Shown piece by piece: positions 32,201 through 42,865 of a stretch of 64,000 bases of DNA. The notes beneath the pieces are model-generated. The model made no database searches and was not told the origin of the DNA. It was given only the letters and a program-made list of their open reading frames with translations. Made by a program: the position numbers and the translations under genes. The stretch comes from Ypsolopha sequella (lineage: Eukaryota > Arthropoda > Insecta > Lepidoptera > Ypsolophidae): positions 6,386,001 to 6,450,000 of the forward strand of contig OW204012.1 in the NCBI GenBank assembly GCA_934047225.1, written 5' to 3'. The stretch's first letter is position 1. Every line of letters begins with the position of its first letter.

Positions 32201-32908
32201 TATTTTCAGTGACAGCGGTTGCGGCGGTACCGGCCGGGGGGCCGGTGCCAGCGGCGCGTGCCTATAAATATATCATATTTTTAGAAACAGAAATGGAATA
32301 AAAAACAGAAAAAAGAGCTCACAAAAAAAATACCTCACTGTTTATTTCCATTTAAATCAACAAACAAATCAACCTTAACCTATACACGACACTAACTATC
32401 ACTAAACGCACACACACACTTAATAAAATAATACGAACACAAAATGGCTCAGGCAACCGAGCTTCGCAAATAAAATCCGATGTTACCAGGACGAATGACG
32501 GCGAGCAAAAAGAACGTGCCGCGTGGCCGACTGCCTTTTATATACCGGACGATGATGCCTCTGCGATGCGTCACTGGGAAAAATCCTTGTTACGGCCACT
32601 CCTGATAGGAAGTAGTCCTCGACTGGAGCTAATCTAGCTGATCTGGTAAGGGCATCGACGGCGCAGCGCTAGTGCCAGGACTGCCAGGTGTTGGCGCTGG
32701 TGAAGCTGCAATGCTGTCATCCGTATTGTCATCTGAAAAGATCAAGGGTATCAGAGTATGTAATTTTAAACAAGTACACTTACTTCCGCTTTCATACCTT
32801 ACATGAACATTCACACAATGCATTCGTCAGAAACTTTCATCATCAAGTGAGTTTCAGTCATTCCGACATATATTCATCATTGACTAATGAGACGTCTCGA
32901 GATAACTA
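32201..32908. other. Unclassified GC-rich segment, possible retroelement LTR
   Basis: GC-rich islands at 32215-32260 (GGTACCGGCCGG) and 32510-32720 contrast with the AT-rich surroundings. A minus-strand frame at 32629-32823 ends in a Pro/Ala/Ser-rich tail (DDSIAASPAPTPGSPGTSAA). TATAAATA at about 32263 and TATATA at 32539 might be promoter elements. It could be the end of an LTR retrotransposon, but I see no paired LTR or primer site. Confidence 0.25.
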
Positions 32909-33240
32909 CAGTGCGCGCCAATCGCCTCTGAAGAAAGCCGCAAGAGGCGACGCAATAGCCGTTTTACGGTGTCAGGGGGACGTTACAGGAGCGAGGGCGC
33001 GGAGCACACCCGCCTGCGTGCCGCACCACACCCCCGCCTGCGTGCCGCACCACACCCCCCGCTCGCCATATAGCAGGTGTCAACACTATGCATTAGTGTT
33101 AGTGCTACGTCCGTACACTACACATGCGCGCTTTGCATGAAAAGTACCTTCAAGGAAAAAATTCCATGATTCGTTAAGTTTATCGTTGAATCTGTTTGTT
33201 ATTGTTTTTGTTTTGTTTGAAGAAAGATCACGAATCGGTT
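32909..33240 (-). mobile_element. Partial copy of the 573-bp TIR element
   Basis: Reverse-complement match to 7740-8022, starting with CAGTGCGCGCCAATC. It lacks the other TIR. A short CACCCCCGCCTGCGTGCCGC unit is duplicated in tandem at about 33005-33060. Confidence 0.65.
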
Positions 33241-33267
33241 CAAATATAGCATTTAAATCGTCTAAAT

Positions 33268-33579
33268 CAGCGTTTCTTAACCTGTGGTCCGCGGACCCCT
33301 GGGGGTCCACGAGCATATGTATGGGGGTCCGCAGCCTAATCTAGTAATTAGTAATATAATAAGTAGTAGTAATATAAACCCAAATATCACTAATTTAGTT
33401 GCAAAAAAGCTGCACCAACCTTCTCATTAACGTATTTATTATGAAAAGTATATATTTTTGTTAATTGTAGAACTAAAATAAATGGTCCGAAATTTATTGC
33501 TGCTTTTTATTAAGGGGGTCCTTAAAATTGTGCTTGATTTCCTAAGGGGTCCGTGGACAAAAAAGGTTAAAAAACGCTG
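33268..33579. mobile_element. hAT-like MITE, copy 1
   Basis: 312 bp beginning CAGCGTTTCTTAACCTGTGG and ending AAAAACGCTG, with exact 8-bp flanking duplications GTCTAAAT (33260-33267 and 33580-33587). Eight-base duplications and CAG/CTG-type ends fit the hAT superfamily. Sister copy at 45542-45837. Confidence 0.85.
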
Positions 33580-33699
33580 GTCTAAATAATAATAAATCGA
33601 AGAGAAAATTTACCACAATGCGTCAAAATAAATAAACCAACACTTGGATTCTTACCAGACTTCCAAAAATAAAACTCGCCGCCAGCGATATACACTAGC

Positions 33700-34862
33700 A
33701 TGCTCGCCACTTTTGTTTTTAACTTATAAAATAAATGAACAATCAAATAAATTTGAAACATTTAATTTGATACTTTACAAGAAGAATAACAAGAGATACA
33801 AACAAATGAAACCATAAAAATAAATGCTCATTGTAAAATAGATGTTCTTATGAGTAATGAACTGAAAAAGCAAGATATATCTAATAAAAGCCCACCTGAA
33901 AGTAATAACAATTTATATATATACACAACAATAGAAAAAAACATCTAAAACAACAATAAAAAACAAATTTCTCTAAAAAAAACCATATTGGAAAAACAAC
34001 ACTCAACTGCAGCGCATAAAGATTACTTTACAAGGTATACATATATCGGCAAATTACTATAACTATTTTAAAATGTTACAGATGGAATTTCACAAAAGAG
34101 GTTCATCATAATGGTTTCGAACATAAAGTGAGCAGAATAGTTATGATGTGATGTGATGTTTTTTTAGAATTTGATACTTCCACTGACACAGCAATTACAA
34201 GCTCAGGTCGAATACATCTCAATGCAATGTTTAAGGAATAAAAATTTAATATGAAACCAAACGTAAAAAAGTAACGGTTGTTTCTCTTATTATAGCAGGA
34301 GAATCTTTAGTCGGTGATCTTGACAAAAAAAGTAAAACGAAGAAGAAACTGATTGACAGTAAAACTCGCAGAAACAAAAGTTCAAACTGGACCTATGTTA
34401 GAGTGGCGGCTGATCCATTTATACATTTCAGTTGATTTCTTAACATTAAAATAAAGCAGCAAGCTGCCATTTTCTCAATACTAATTCCAAGTCACGTGTG
34501 TGTACTTAGTCCTGAAAAAGTCACAGCAAACCATATAAAATCTGCTAGCTAACTCGCTACCTGTCAAAATACTTGCTAATCAAGAAAATTTTAATTGCTA
34601 AAAAAACTGGAGTGAAACATAAAAAAGTTAACCATGAAACGATCTAAATACAGGCCTTGTAAACGATATTGTTTGGATGTTTGTTGAAGATATTTGATCG
34701 TCCTACCAGCGAATTTTCTATGGACTCGAGATTTAAACAGCAGGTTCAGAATCTAGGATGGAATATGCAGCATAATAGAAGAAAGACAAAATTAAATCAT
34801 CTGATATTTTACAATGTAATGAAAGTGTTACTAAAATTCGTGTATACCTTAGTATAGATCCT
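33700..34862 (+). pseudogene. Decayed coding sequence of unknown product
   Basis: Protein-like pieces appear in changing plus-strand frames: DVLMSNELKKQDISNKSPPE near 33840, KKVTVVSLIIAGESLVGDLD near 34270 followed by SKTKKKLIDSKTRRNKSSNW, FLNIKIKQQAAIFSILIPSH near 34437, MKRSKYRPCKRYCLDVC near 34634, and DILQCNESVTKIRVYLSIDP then a stop near 34800-34862. The Lys/Ser/Cys-rich style resembles the gene family here, and it lies downstream of the donor at 31568, so it may be a broken final exon of gene B. This is inference; no homologue is recognised. Confidence 0.35.
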
Positions 34863-35789
34863 TAGACCGCGGTGTGCAAACGATATCTGTTTAAAACATT
34901 TTGCAATGAGTTATTTTTTATTTCTATTGATAAAAATACGTTTTTTTGGTCTAAGTAGGTATATTTGTTTTTTGTAAAGATTTTGTATTTTTTTATTATT
35001 AAAAATGATACTCAAATGGTTGTTTGTTTCAAAGGCCATATCGTAAACACGAAAAAAGTGAATCAAAATGGGAAGTAGCTTAGCTTAAGTCCTATCAGTC
35101 CTATAAGTTGAAAATGAACCGGCTAGTTATATTGAAATCTATGAATCAGAATAATAATTGCTAATAGAACACAAAATCGTGAAAAAACTTTTTTTTTTTC
35201 ATGTTTTTTATTGGGAATTTTTTCCAAATTTTGAATAACGCGACGCGACATGTGATCGAAAATAGACCGTACGGCCTTCCCCGCAACGATCTTGAAGTAT
35301 CTTTTAGATGTATCCTCTAAGGCAACAAGCCACCGACCCTGAAAAACCATTCCCAACCCCCTTAGCGCCCGCCCCCGCAAACCACCCTCCCGCCTGCAAT
35401 CAGCTTTCACGGTCGATTTCTTTTTTAAGCCAGCATACTAAATTTTTTTAATAATGGCCCACCTAAACCGGTTATTGAAACGGCTATAAAAAAAACATAT
35501 ACCTATATATGGACTAATTCGGTTGTTTTTTAAAATGCAAAGTGCTATTTTTCTTTGCTTTTTTTAAAGAAATAGATTTTTTTTTTGTTCTTTAAACTGA
35601 TTTTATAAGTATTTTAGTATTCAGATGAAGTCAAGTCATCATATTAGGTTGAATCAGGGACTAGGGTCAAAAGGTCAAACTTTAGGATGCGTTCAATAAA
35701 ATTATGCACATGGAAATGTGTGATGATGACGTCACTGAAGGTCTAATGAAAGACGTCGCTTTTTCATTAAAGTAGGGATATAAATGTAA
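34863..35789. other. Unannotated spacer with one GC-rich island
   Basis: A GC-rich stretch at 35235-35415 gives a 95-codon minus-strand frame with no recognisable motif. Surroundings are AT-rich. Not called as a gene. Confidence 0.25.
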
Positions 35790-36600
35790 ATGAAGTAAAA
35801 AAATAATGATTCCCAAATTTTACCATTTTAGAGTGAAAGATTACACAGGTCGTTAATGTATACCAGGAAAAGGGTTGGACCGAGGATGCTACCCTGCTAA
35901 CCCCAAAAGTGACAGGCAGTGGAATGGAAAACTCCCTAACCCTCACACATTGGGAACGCTCACTAAGATAGTCCCTAAATAGTTCCAGAGGGACACCCCT
36001 AATACCGACGCTTTCCAGCCTTCTTAGAAGTAGCGGTATCGAGACAGTGTCAAAAGCTTTTGCCAGGTCTAGGAATATGGCAACACATTTTTTCATCTTT
36101 TCTAGACCTTCACTATCCAATTTTGTAAGTTTTGACACTGCTTCGGCCGTAGACTTAATTACCCCTTCGAAAGCCAAATTGGTTAGGTTAGAGTACGGAC
36201 TTGCTTTCTAAGTAATTAGTAAGACGAACGTTAATAATCCTTTCTAGTATTTTAGAAAAGGTGGGGTGGATAGATATTGGCCTATAGTTGTTAATACAGT
36301 TTATCACCATTTTTGTGAATAGGTATTATAATAGCCTTTTTGAAGGGTGTCGGGAACCTACCAGAAGTGAGAGCTAAATTGAAAATATGAGTTAGAAGGG
36401 GAGCAAGAGTCTGAGTGTTCTGTTTTATAACTGAATATGGTACGTTATCCCACCCTACTGAGCTAGTAGTTTTTGATGATTTAATAATAGAGATAATTTC
36501 GAGATGGTCAGTCGGAAGAAGACAGAAAGATTCAGTTAGAGCTGGGACCGTAGCAACATAACCATGATTTTGGTGAGCTGGTGATAGTGAAATTTTCTCA
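35790..36600 (-). pseudogene. LINE reverse transcriptase fragment
   Basis: On the minus strand the finger region reads GWDNVPYSVIKQNTQTLAPL and FPTPFKKAIIIPIHKNGD (about 36300-36480). After frameshifts and a stop comes NQFGF near 36180, then KCVAIFLDLAKAFDTV (motif A, with the catalytic Asp) at about 36065-36110, then YLSERSQCVRV and PVTFGV. The next motif (SILGPTLFLVYINDL) is shifted out of frame. Both ends of the element are missing. It belongs to a jockey/CR1-type non-LTR element. Confidence 0.8.
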
Positions 36601-36696
36601 GCTAAATTAATGTATTAATATATAATTTTGTAGTGAAAAGTATCATTTTTGAAGGGCATAATATTTAATATTAAAACTCGCGTGAGCTGACATACT

Positions 36697-36832
36697 AAAT
36701 TATTATTACATACGGCTTGAACACTCACGTGTGATTGTTGTTGACTATATGCCAACCGTTTCACCGATACAATATAGCATATAGTCAACAACAATCACAC
36801 GTGAGTGTTCAAGCCGTATGTAATAATAATTT
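36697..36832. repeat. Perfect 56-bp inverted repeat (hairpin)
   Basis: 36697-36752 and 36777-36832 are exact reverse complements of 56 bp, separated by a 24-bp loop. The arm includes ACGGCTTGAACACTCACGTG and TTGTTGTTGACTATATGC. It could be a young MITE or a transcribed hairpin. No other copy is seen in the window. Confidence 0.9.
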
Positions 36833-36894
36833 GGCATAATATTTATTTATAGTTGTATTTTTTTGTAGTTTACACTTTTTTGTTGTCCATCAAT

Positions 36895-37207
36895 CCATAA
36901 TTCATCTGTATTCGTTCACTGCTGGACATAGGCCTTTCCAAGATTTCTCCACTGTTGGCGATTCTCCAGGAAGAAATGCCCATACATGCTGGGGAGGTGG
37001 GTTGGTGAGCGTGGTGCCGAAACTCTCGCACGAAAGGCCGGCAATTTGAGATGGATATAATACCGCCGTCAATCGGTTCCAGGCATTGTTGGACCACCTG
37101 GTTGTGCCTGAGAGCTTTCCTCTTCCTCTCCCCCGAATAACTTCGGGAGGTTTGCAAGTACAATGGTGGTACCTCCACAGTCGAGCTCGGCATCAGTTCT
37201 ACCACCT
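36895..37207 (-). mobile_element. RTE-type LINE 3' end fragment
   Basis: Reverse orientation of the 15141-15502 sequence: CACTGCTGGACATAGGCC at the left, AATGCCCATACATGCTGGGG, and GGTGGTACCTCCACAGTCGA with GCTCGGCATCAGTTCTACC at the right. Only the degraded 3' part is present. Confidence 0.65.
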
Positions 37208-37764
37208 TAAATTTTCATTGTTATTTTCATTAATTTAAAGTAAGTTTGATTGTGTCCCAAAAATAAATGACGTGTTACTTTTGACATCTGTTAAAATACC
37301 TGTGTGGAAAATATATCATCTGTCACTTTTCACATCTGTCTATATAAAAAAAATGTTTTTTTTAATGATATTATTATCATTTATCTTTTTAAAAATCAGT
37401 TGTATCTCTTTATTTTATACAGGTTTTTTGACAAATGTTTTTATTATACTAAACGATGTCAGAAGTTACAGATGATTTATTTTTCATACAGATGTCAAAA
37501 TATACAAAATGTGTCTAAAAAGTAATGAAAAGAATGTTTGAGGTATACATTGACAATAATGGTTATATCTAAGAAAAGATAAATTTTGAATTGCTGCAAA
37601 CTGAAAAAGTCTAAGTAGGATTACATCAAAGTTTTCTTGAAGTTGTCAGCTTGAGTTTGAGGTAAAAAGCAGGCTACAAAAACAGCATAACCATCTAATT
37701 TTAGGTTAGTCGTTCCAAGTCATAGAGGAAACTCCTCTATGGTCCGAGTTAACCACGGCGATTG
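37208..37764. other. Unannotated AT-rich spacer
   Basis: Nothing recognised apart from a short ATAGAGGAAACTCCTCTATG palindrome at 37721-37742, of which a related copy (CATAGAGGAAACCTCTATG) occurs near 39684. Confidence 0.35.
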
Positions 37765-38614
37765 GGCTCACCCCCTCTGTCTACGACTCACCCCCTCTGT
37801 CTACGGCTCACCCCCTCCGTCTACGGCTCACCTCCTCTGTCTACGGCTCACCCCCTCGTTTTACGGCTCACCCCCTCGTTCTACGGCTCACCTCCTCTGT
37901 CTACGGCTCACCTCCTCTGTCTACGACACACCCCCTTTGTCTACGACTCACCCCCTCTGTCTACGGCTCACCACCTCTGTCTACGACTCACCCCCTCTGT
38001 CTACGGCACACCTCTTCTGCCTACGACTCACCCCCTCTGTCTACGGCTCACCCCCTCTGTCTACGGCTCACCCTCTCTGTCTACGGCTCACCCCCTCGTT
38101 CTACGGCTCATCCTCTCTGTCTACGGCTCACCCCCTCATTCTACGGCTCACCTCCTCTGTCTACGGCTCACCCCCTCTGTCTACGGCTCACCCCCTCCGT
38201 CTACGGCTCACCTCCTCTGTCTACGGCTCACCCCCTCCGTCTACGGCTCACCCCCTCCGTCTACGGCTCACCCCCTCCGTCTACGACTCACCCCCTCCAT
38301 CTATAACTCACCCCCTCTGTCTACGGCTCACCCCCTACGTCTACGGCTCCCCCCCTCTGTCTAGGGCTCATTCCCTCCGACTACAGCTCACCCCTTCTGT
38401 CTACGGCTCACCCCCTCTGTCTTCGGCTCACCCCCTCTGTCTAGGGCTCACCCCCTCTGTCTTCGGCTCACCCCCTCTGTCTAGGGCTCACCCCCTCTGT
38501 CTACGGCTCTCCCCCTCTGTCTACGACTCACCCCCTCTGTCTACGGCTCACCCCCTCTGTCCACGACTCCCCCCTTTTGTCTATGGCTCACCCTTTCGTT
38601 CTACGGCTCACCCT
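37765..38614. repeat. 20-bp minisatellite, about 42 units
   Basis: Head-to-tail copies of GGCTCACCCCCTCTGTCTAC with point variants (CTCCGT, CTCGTT, CTTCGG, CTAGGG). Because 20 is not a multiple of 3, the frames cycle and stay open by chance, giving spurious Pro/Ser/Leu-rich proteins of up to 292 residues. The flanks carry SINE-type sequence with the same GGGCTCACC core. Confidence 0.95.
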
Positions 38615-38675
38615 TAGATTAAGGTTCATTCCTCATTGGGCTCACCACCTATCACGTTTGGGACGTAATCATTTT
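38615..38675 (+). mobile_element. SINE fragment beside the minisatellite
   Basis: AGATTAAGGTTCATTCCTCA, TTGGGCTCACCACC and ATCACGTTTGGGACGTAATC match, in order, the SINE on the minus strand at 52100-52185. The minisatellite probably arose by expansion of its GGCTCACC segment. Confidence 0.6.
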
Positions 38676-39763
38676 TAGTGTAAAGCTAGTGGGGATTTAC
38701 TAAGACAGAAATTCACAAACTGCACTTTGACTTTACTTTGACGGAAAGATCAACTTTCAATCAAAAATGTTTCATAGTCCTGTCAAACCATTACTTTACT
38801 TTCACAAACCTATACTTTGCTTAGTAATGTTGAATGTTGAGAGTATACTTTGACAAAACAAAGCTTACTTTGTGAAGACGCCTTTGCTGTAAAGTAAAGT
38901 CACCACTGTGAATCTGAGCCGCAAACTTTGAGGAAGTTAGGTAGCGGCGGAGTAAGGAAGCTACCTATGGGTACCATACACCCACCAGGAGATAGGTACG
39001 CTGGAATGGAACTAAAATTGTTTTTACTGGTATCCCCATACAAAAGATCTCAGGTGTTGCCATATTAAAACTGTTATTTCAAAGAAAGTGGCACCCCTAT
39101 TTATTTCACGACTTTCTTGACAATCTTGTCTTTTTTCTTGATACTTACCCTCAGAACAATGTTCTGAGTACTTACCGTTTTGGACCTTTGCAAAAAACCA
39201 TGGAATCAGTATGTACTAGTACGATAAATGTACTAGTACATACTAATTCTATGCAAAATAGTAGTTTATGCTACAAGGGCGCAAAGGAAAAAATTACGAG
39301 GACGATTTAAAACACGAGCGTAGAGAGTGTTTTAAACGTAACCGAGTAATTTATTGCTTTTACGCCCGTGTATCATACTACATTTTTCAATGCATAGTGT
39401 GAGGAAATGAAAACAAATATAATCTTGTGAACTTTAAATTATAATTGGCTCAAAAGGACTGTATCCATAGCCGTTAAACGGTGTAAAAAAAGTGCAACGT
39501 CTATGGTACACAGGAAAGGCTGCAGGTTAGCCAACCATTGTAAATAAAAAAATTAAAAAAATATATATATAATAAAGCCCTAGGGCAAAATAATCGACTT
39601 TCTGTTCGGTTTTGATGCATAAAAAGTGGGCCTTTACGAGCATATGCATTGAAAAACTTATTTATATTAACGTTCGTTGAAACCATAGAGGAAACCTCTA
39701 TGCAAAGAGTACATTATCTATGGTTGTAACACATATACGACACACTTTATCATTTCGCTATTG
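38676..39763. other. Unannotated, with a small palindrome
   Basis: AGTATGTACTAGTAC at 39208-39222 and its reverse complement at 39230-39244 form a perfect 15-bp hairpin with a 7-base loop, extended imperfectly by TTGCA/TGCAA outside. GAAACCTCTATG-type repeats flank 39684. No gene is recognised. Confidence 0.4.
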
Positions 39764-39923
39764 TAGAGTGCGTTTCATAGAATAGTACCTATGCTGTTAT
39801 GTTGGTAGCAGCAATTTCATCCAATCCATAGACATACAATTTTGTTTTATCCAATCATCTCGTTTAGAAGTCGTTGGTGCCAACATTACGGCATAGGTAT
39901 ATTATTTTATGAAACGCACTCTA
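39764..39923. mobile_element. 160-bp MITE with TA ends
   Basis: Ends TAGAGTGCGTTTCATA and TATGAAACGCACTCTA are inverted. Inner words TACCTATGC and GCATAGGTA and ATGTTGG and CCAACAT also pair. TA at both ends fits a Tc1/mariner-type MITE. Confidence 0.75.
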
Positions 39924-39999
39924 GGGATCTTGCTTGGGGGACAGGCTTGCTTGGAGAAAAAATTCTGGTTATTCTTTGAACTATTTCTAGTATTTCGGT

Positions 40000-40520
40000 C
40001 AGTGGCGTAGCTAGGTAGGCAGAGGCCCCGGTGCATAGAGAAAAAATCGGGCCCTCACCCCCTCTTTCACGGTAGCTTCAACTTATATTGGCCTTCAAAA
40101 TTATAGATAGGAATAAGAATAGGATACAGGATACAGTGAGTTGAACTTATCATTAGTAGGCTTAATCCATACGTCATCTCTATGAGGGGTAAAATCTGTG
40201 TTTATATAAAAGAAAATGGGAATAAATAAGCAACGACGCTTTATAAAATCTTTATTATACAGGTGAGATCAATAGATGACAAAGAAAAACGATTTTTAAC
40301 AGAGTTCCCTGTCCAATTCACAACCTCTTGCGCGCTTTAATTTTTCCGAATTCGTCTATAACTTCACTTGAAAATTCTTGTGAGCAGGGTCGAGGTTTTC
40401 TAGCTTCAGGAGCTGGCGACTTGGCTGACCCGCTCTTTTCAAAGCTTAGGTTGGAGGGCCCCCTGAGCTCCGGGGCCCTGGTGCACTGCACCAGCTGGAC
40501 CTATGATAGCTACGCCACTG
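40000..40520. mobile_element. 521-bp hAT-like element with CAGTGGCGTAGCTA ends
   Basis: CAGTGGCGTAGCTA at 40000 and TAGCTACGCCACTG ending at 40520 are inverted. Flanks ATTTCGGT (39992-39999) and ATTCCGGT (40521-40528) match at seven of eight bases, consistent with an 8-bp duplication. There is no transposase. A related end occurs at 49198. Confidence 0.8.
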
Positions 40521-40740
40521 ATTCCGGTTCTAGACGCACTGCATGTTGTCAGTCACAGAGAAAAGCATAAATAATAAACTTCCAAACTTCCAGATTCCTG
40601 ATGGCGGTGCGTGCGTCAACTTCTGGGTCATTTCTAATTTTCTATTATTTTGATGAAATAAGCATGAATTTACCATGAATGAATTGATAACTAATATTAA
40701 TAATAAATAATTACTAATATTATATAATAAATAATTAAAA

Positions 40741-40801
40741 CATCTTGATTTTGAACACAAACACTTGTACTATTTGTGTGTTTGTGTTCAAAATCAAGAT
40801 G
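40741..40801. repeat. Perfect 24-bp hairpin
   Basis: 40741-40764 (CATCTTGATTTTGAACACAA and four more) and 40778-40801 are exact reverse complements with a 13-base loop. The short stem-loop could be a tiny MITE or a structured RNA. Confidence 0.8.
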
Positions 40802-41637
40802 CTTTCTATGTTTCATTAAGTGCCGACAGTCGCAAGTATAAAGCAAATAATTAAAACACGTAATAATATCTAATAAGAAATCAAATTATCCTTCTTTAAG
40901 GTTAAACATCAGTCGCTCGGTACAAAGTGCACAACTTAACTTTGTTTTTCTTGTTAAGAAGTTGAAAGTGAAAAATATATTGGTCCGTGGCAATTCACGC
41001 CAATAGTTCAGTATAAGTGAGGTATAAAAATCAACAGTTTGGAAAAAAAAAACACAATTAGTCACGATTTTGTCCAAACAAGCTTAAAATGCTTTTTCGT
41101 TCAAATTTCGCTTATCGTTCGAGCATACGTCCATCTCTGACGCACGCATAAAGAGTGTGATAGAGATGGATATACGACCGAACGATATTGGATCGAATAT
41201 TGTCACTTCGGAGTAGGCCCTCTGTTTTTACCTTTTGTACCATAAGATATCTACTCTCAAAAGAAGTTCTGTTGTGCAAAACATAAAGTTTGAATTTTCG
41301 AGCTGTCAACGAGGCGAGAGGAAAAGGGATAGATGAGGGTGTTAGAAAAGGAGGTTACATAAAAGGGATAGATGAGGGTGTTAGAAAAGGAGGTTACATA
41401 AAAGGGAACTAGATAAAGTATACGTCCAAGGTAGAAAAAGTAATTTTTTCTTGTACTAACTCTTTTTCTTTATGTCATATAAGTATTATTTATCTTGATC
41501 CATATTTTGTCCCAAAACAATACGTTTATTGGTGGTCAAATTATAAGAAATTTGCACAAATTGAAAGCAAACTTTATGAACAGAAATAGCATGGACAATA
41601 TGGACATCCTTAAATTCAAAGTATGTAGATATTATAG
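40802..41637. repeat. Dispersed repeat and a 39-bp tandem duplication
   Basis: 40905-41025 (CACAACTTAACTTTG, CTTGTTAAGAAGTT, GCCAATAGTTCAGTA) is collinear with 45915-46175, where a MITE interrupts it. At 41322-41405 a 39-bp unit beginning AAAAGGGATAGATGAGGGTG is present twice. No gene. Confidence 0.5.
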
Positions 41638-41799
41638 CAGATTTTGAAGGCTTTAAGTTTAGTTTTAGTGCTGTCAAAACAAAATTTTCTTCATTGCACA
41701 ATAGTCCTTCATTGTTAGGATTAGAAACTAAAATACTTTGGAAAATTTTAAGTTTTGACAGCACTAAAACTAAAATTAAAGCCTTAAGAATCGGCTTTA
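41638..41799. mobile_element. MITE family M1, copy 3
   Basis: A 162-bp palindromic copy with AAGGCTTTAAGTTTAGTTTT and GCACTAAAACTAAAATTAAA arms; the loop is diverged. Confidence 0.8.
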
Positions 41800-42359
41800 T
41801 AGTATTGTAGACAAATACGACCGCGAAGAATCTTCGTATTTTTTTTTTTTTAGGTTTCGCGTACTGAATATGCAAACATGACAGTCACCGTAATAATCTA
41901 AAACAGGGACATGTTTGATGCTTGTTTAGTTAAGGCTTGAATAAGCGTGGATTTGGTAAAATTGCGTATATTTAGCTCGATTTGTAGGCCAAACTGGCTA
42001 TTAGAAATTTCTGGGAAATATATATGTACTTAATCATGTTTTTCTGACGAATTAAGCCTTAATAGATTATCGAAATTTTATATATTTACTCAAATAAATA
42101 TATATCTGTAGGTACCTAATTTCATTATGTACATTCAATTCACTCGGACACGGAATATGCGTTTGAAATGAATCTTTCACACAATAAAAGATCTCAATAT
42201 TATCTACAAAAAAGCCTTACTACTTTATTGCTGTATGTCCTAATGGAGCCACGATTTCAAAATAACTGAAGTTTTGCGTGCGCGGCATCTGATTAGAGCT
42301 GGATAGAGTTAAAAACAAACGCGTTAGAGCGGGACCGAATTTTAGCATAGTGCAGCCCC
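41800..42359. repeat. AT-rich spacer with retroelement remnant
   Basis: 42260-42355 (CGGCATCTGATTAGAG, GCGTTAGAGC, TTAGCATAGTGCAGCCC) has a second copy at 57770-57870. Otherwise nothing is recognised. Confidence 0.4.
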
Positions 42360-42865
42360 TTAATTAAATTACCAACTCCTTCACGCTGAAACAGCTGGAT
42401 GAATTTGGATTAAATTTAGAGTGAAGATAGCTTATACCCTGAATTAACGCATAGGCTACATTTTATCCCGGAAGAAACACCGTTCCCGTGGGAAAAAGAA
42501 TGACGTTAAACCAAATCCGTCAGAGATCGAAGGTGATCGACATAGCTTGCCGAATCAGTAAGTTGAAGTGGCATTGGACTGGCCATATTTGTCGCCGACG
42601 TGATACCCGTCGGGGCCGTAAGGCATTGGAATGAAGACCACGTACAGCAAAGCGTAGCGTAAGCCGCCATCGTGCCCGCTGGACTGACGATCTGAAGGAC
42701 TTTGCGGGTGGCGGCTGGATGAGGATGACTGAGGACCGCCAAGAGTGGCGTAATATGGGGGAGGCCTATGTCCAGCAGTGGACGAATACGGGCTGATGGA
42801 TGGATGGATAGAAACCAAACATTACTCGGGTGGAGCCGCGGGCAAAAGGTAGTGATATCATACAA
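42360..42865 (-). repeat. Retroelement-end repeat, split by a LINE fragment
   Basis: In reverse it matches 50028-50180: GGGCAAAAG and GGTGGAGCCGCGG at 42828-42850, and CGTTCCCGTGGGAAAAAG, TTATACCCTGAATTAA and CTGAAACAGCTGGATG at 42365-42498. The two parts are separated by an inserted RTE fragment (about 42500-42820). Confidence 0.6.
42500..42820 (+). pseudogene. RTE-type LINE endonuclease/RT C-terminal fragment
   Basis: Plus-strand frame reading RQRSKVIDIACRISKLKWHW, TGHICRRRDTRRGRKALE, a stop, then RHRARWTDDLKDFAGGGWMR and WRNMGEAYVQQWTNTG before a stop at about 42797. These are the conserved C-terminal motifs of RTE-clade elements. One in-frame TGA disables it. The (GGAT)n tail follows at 42795-42809. 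Confidence 0.8.

Noticed and set aside
35123..35410. 95-codon minus-strand frame in a GC-rich island
   Set aside because: No recognisable motif, no splice context and no second copy in the window.
37739..38617. 292- and 200-codon open frames rich in Ser, Pro and Leu
   Set aside because: They are readings of a 20-bp minisatellite; all three frames translate the same repeat because 20 is not divisible by 3.
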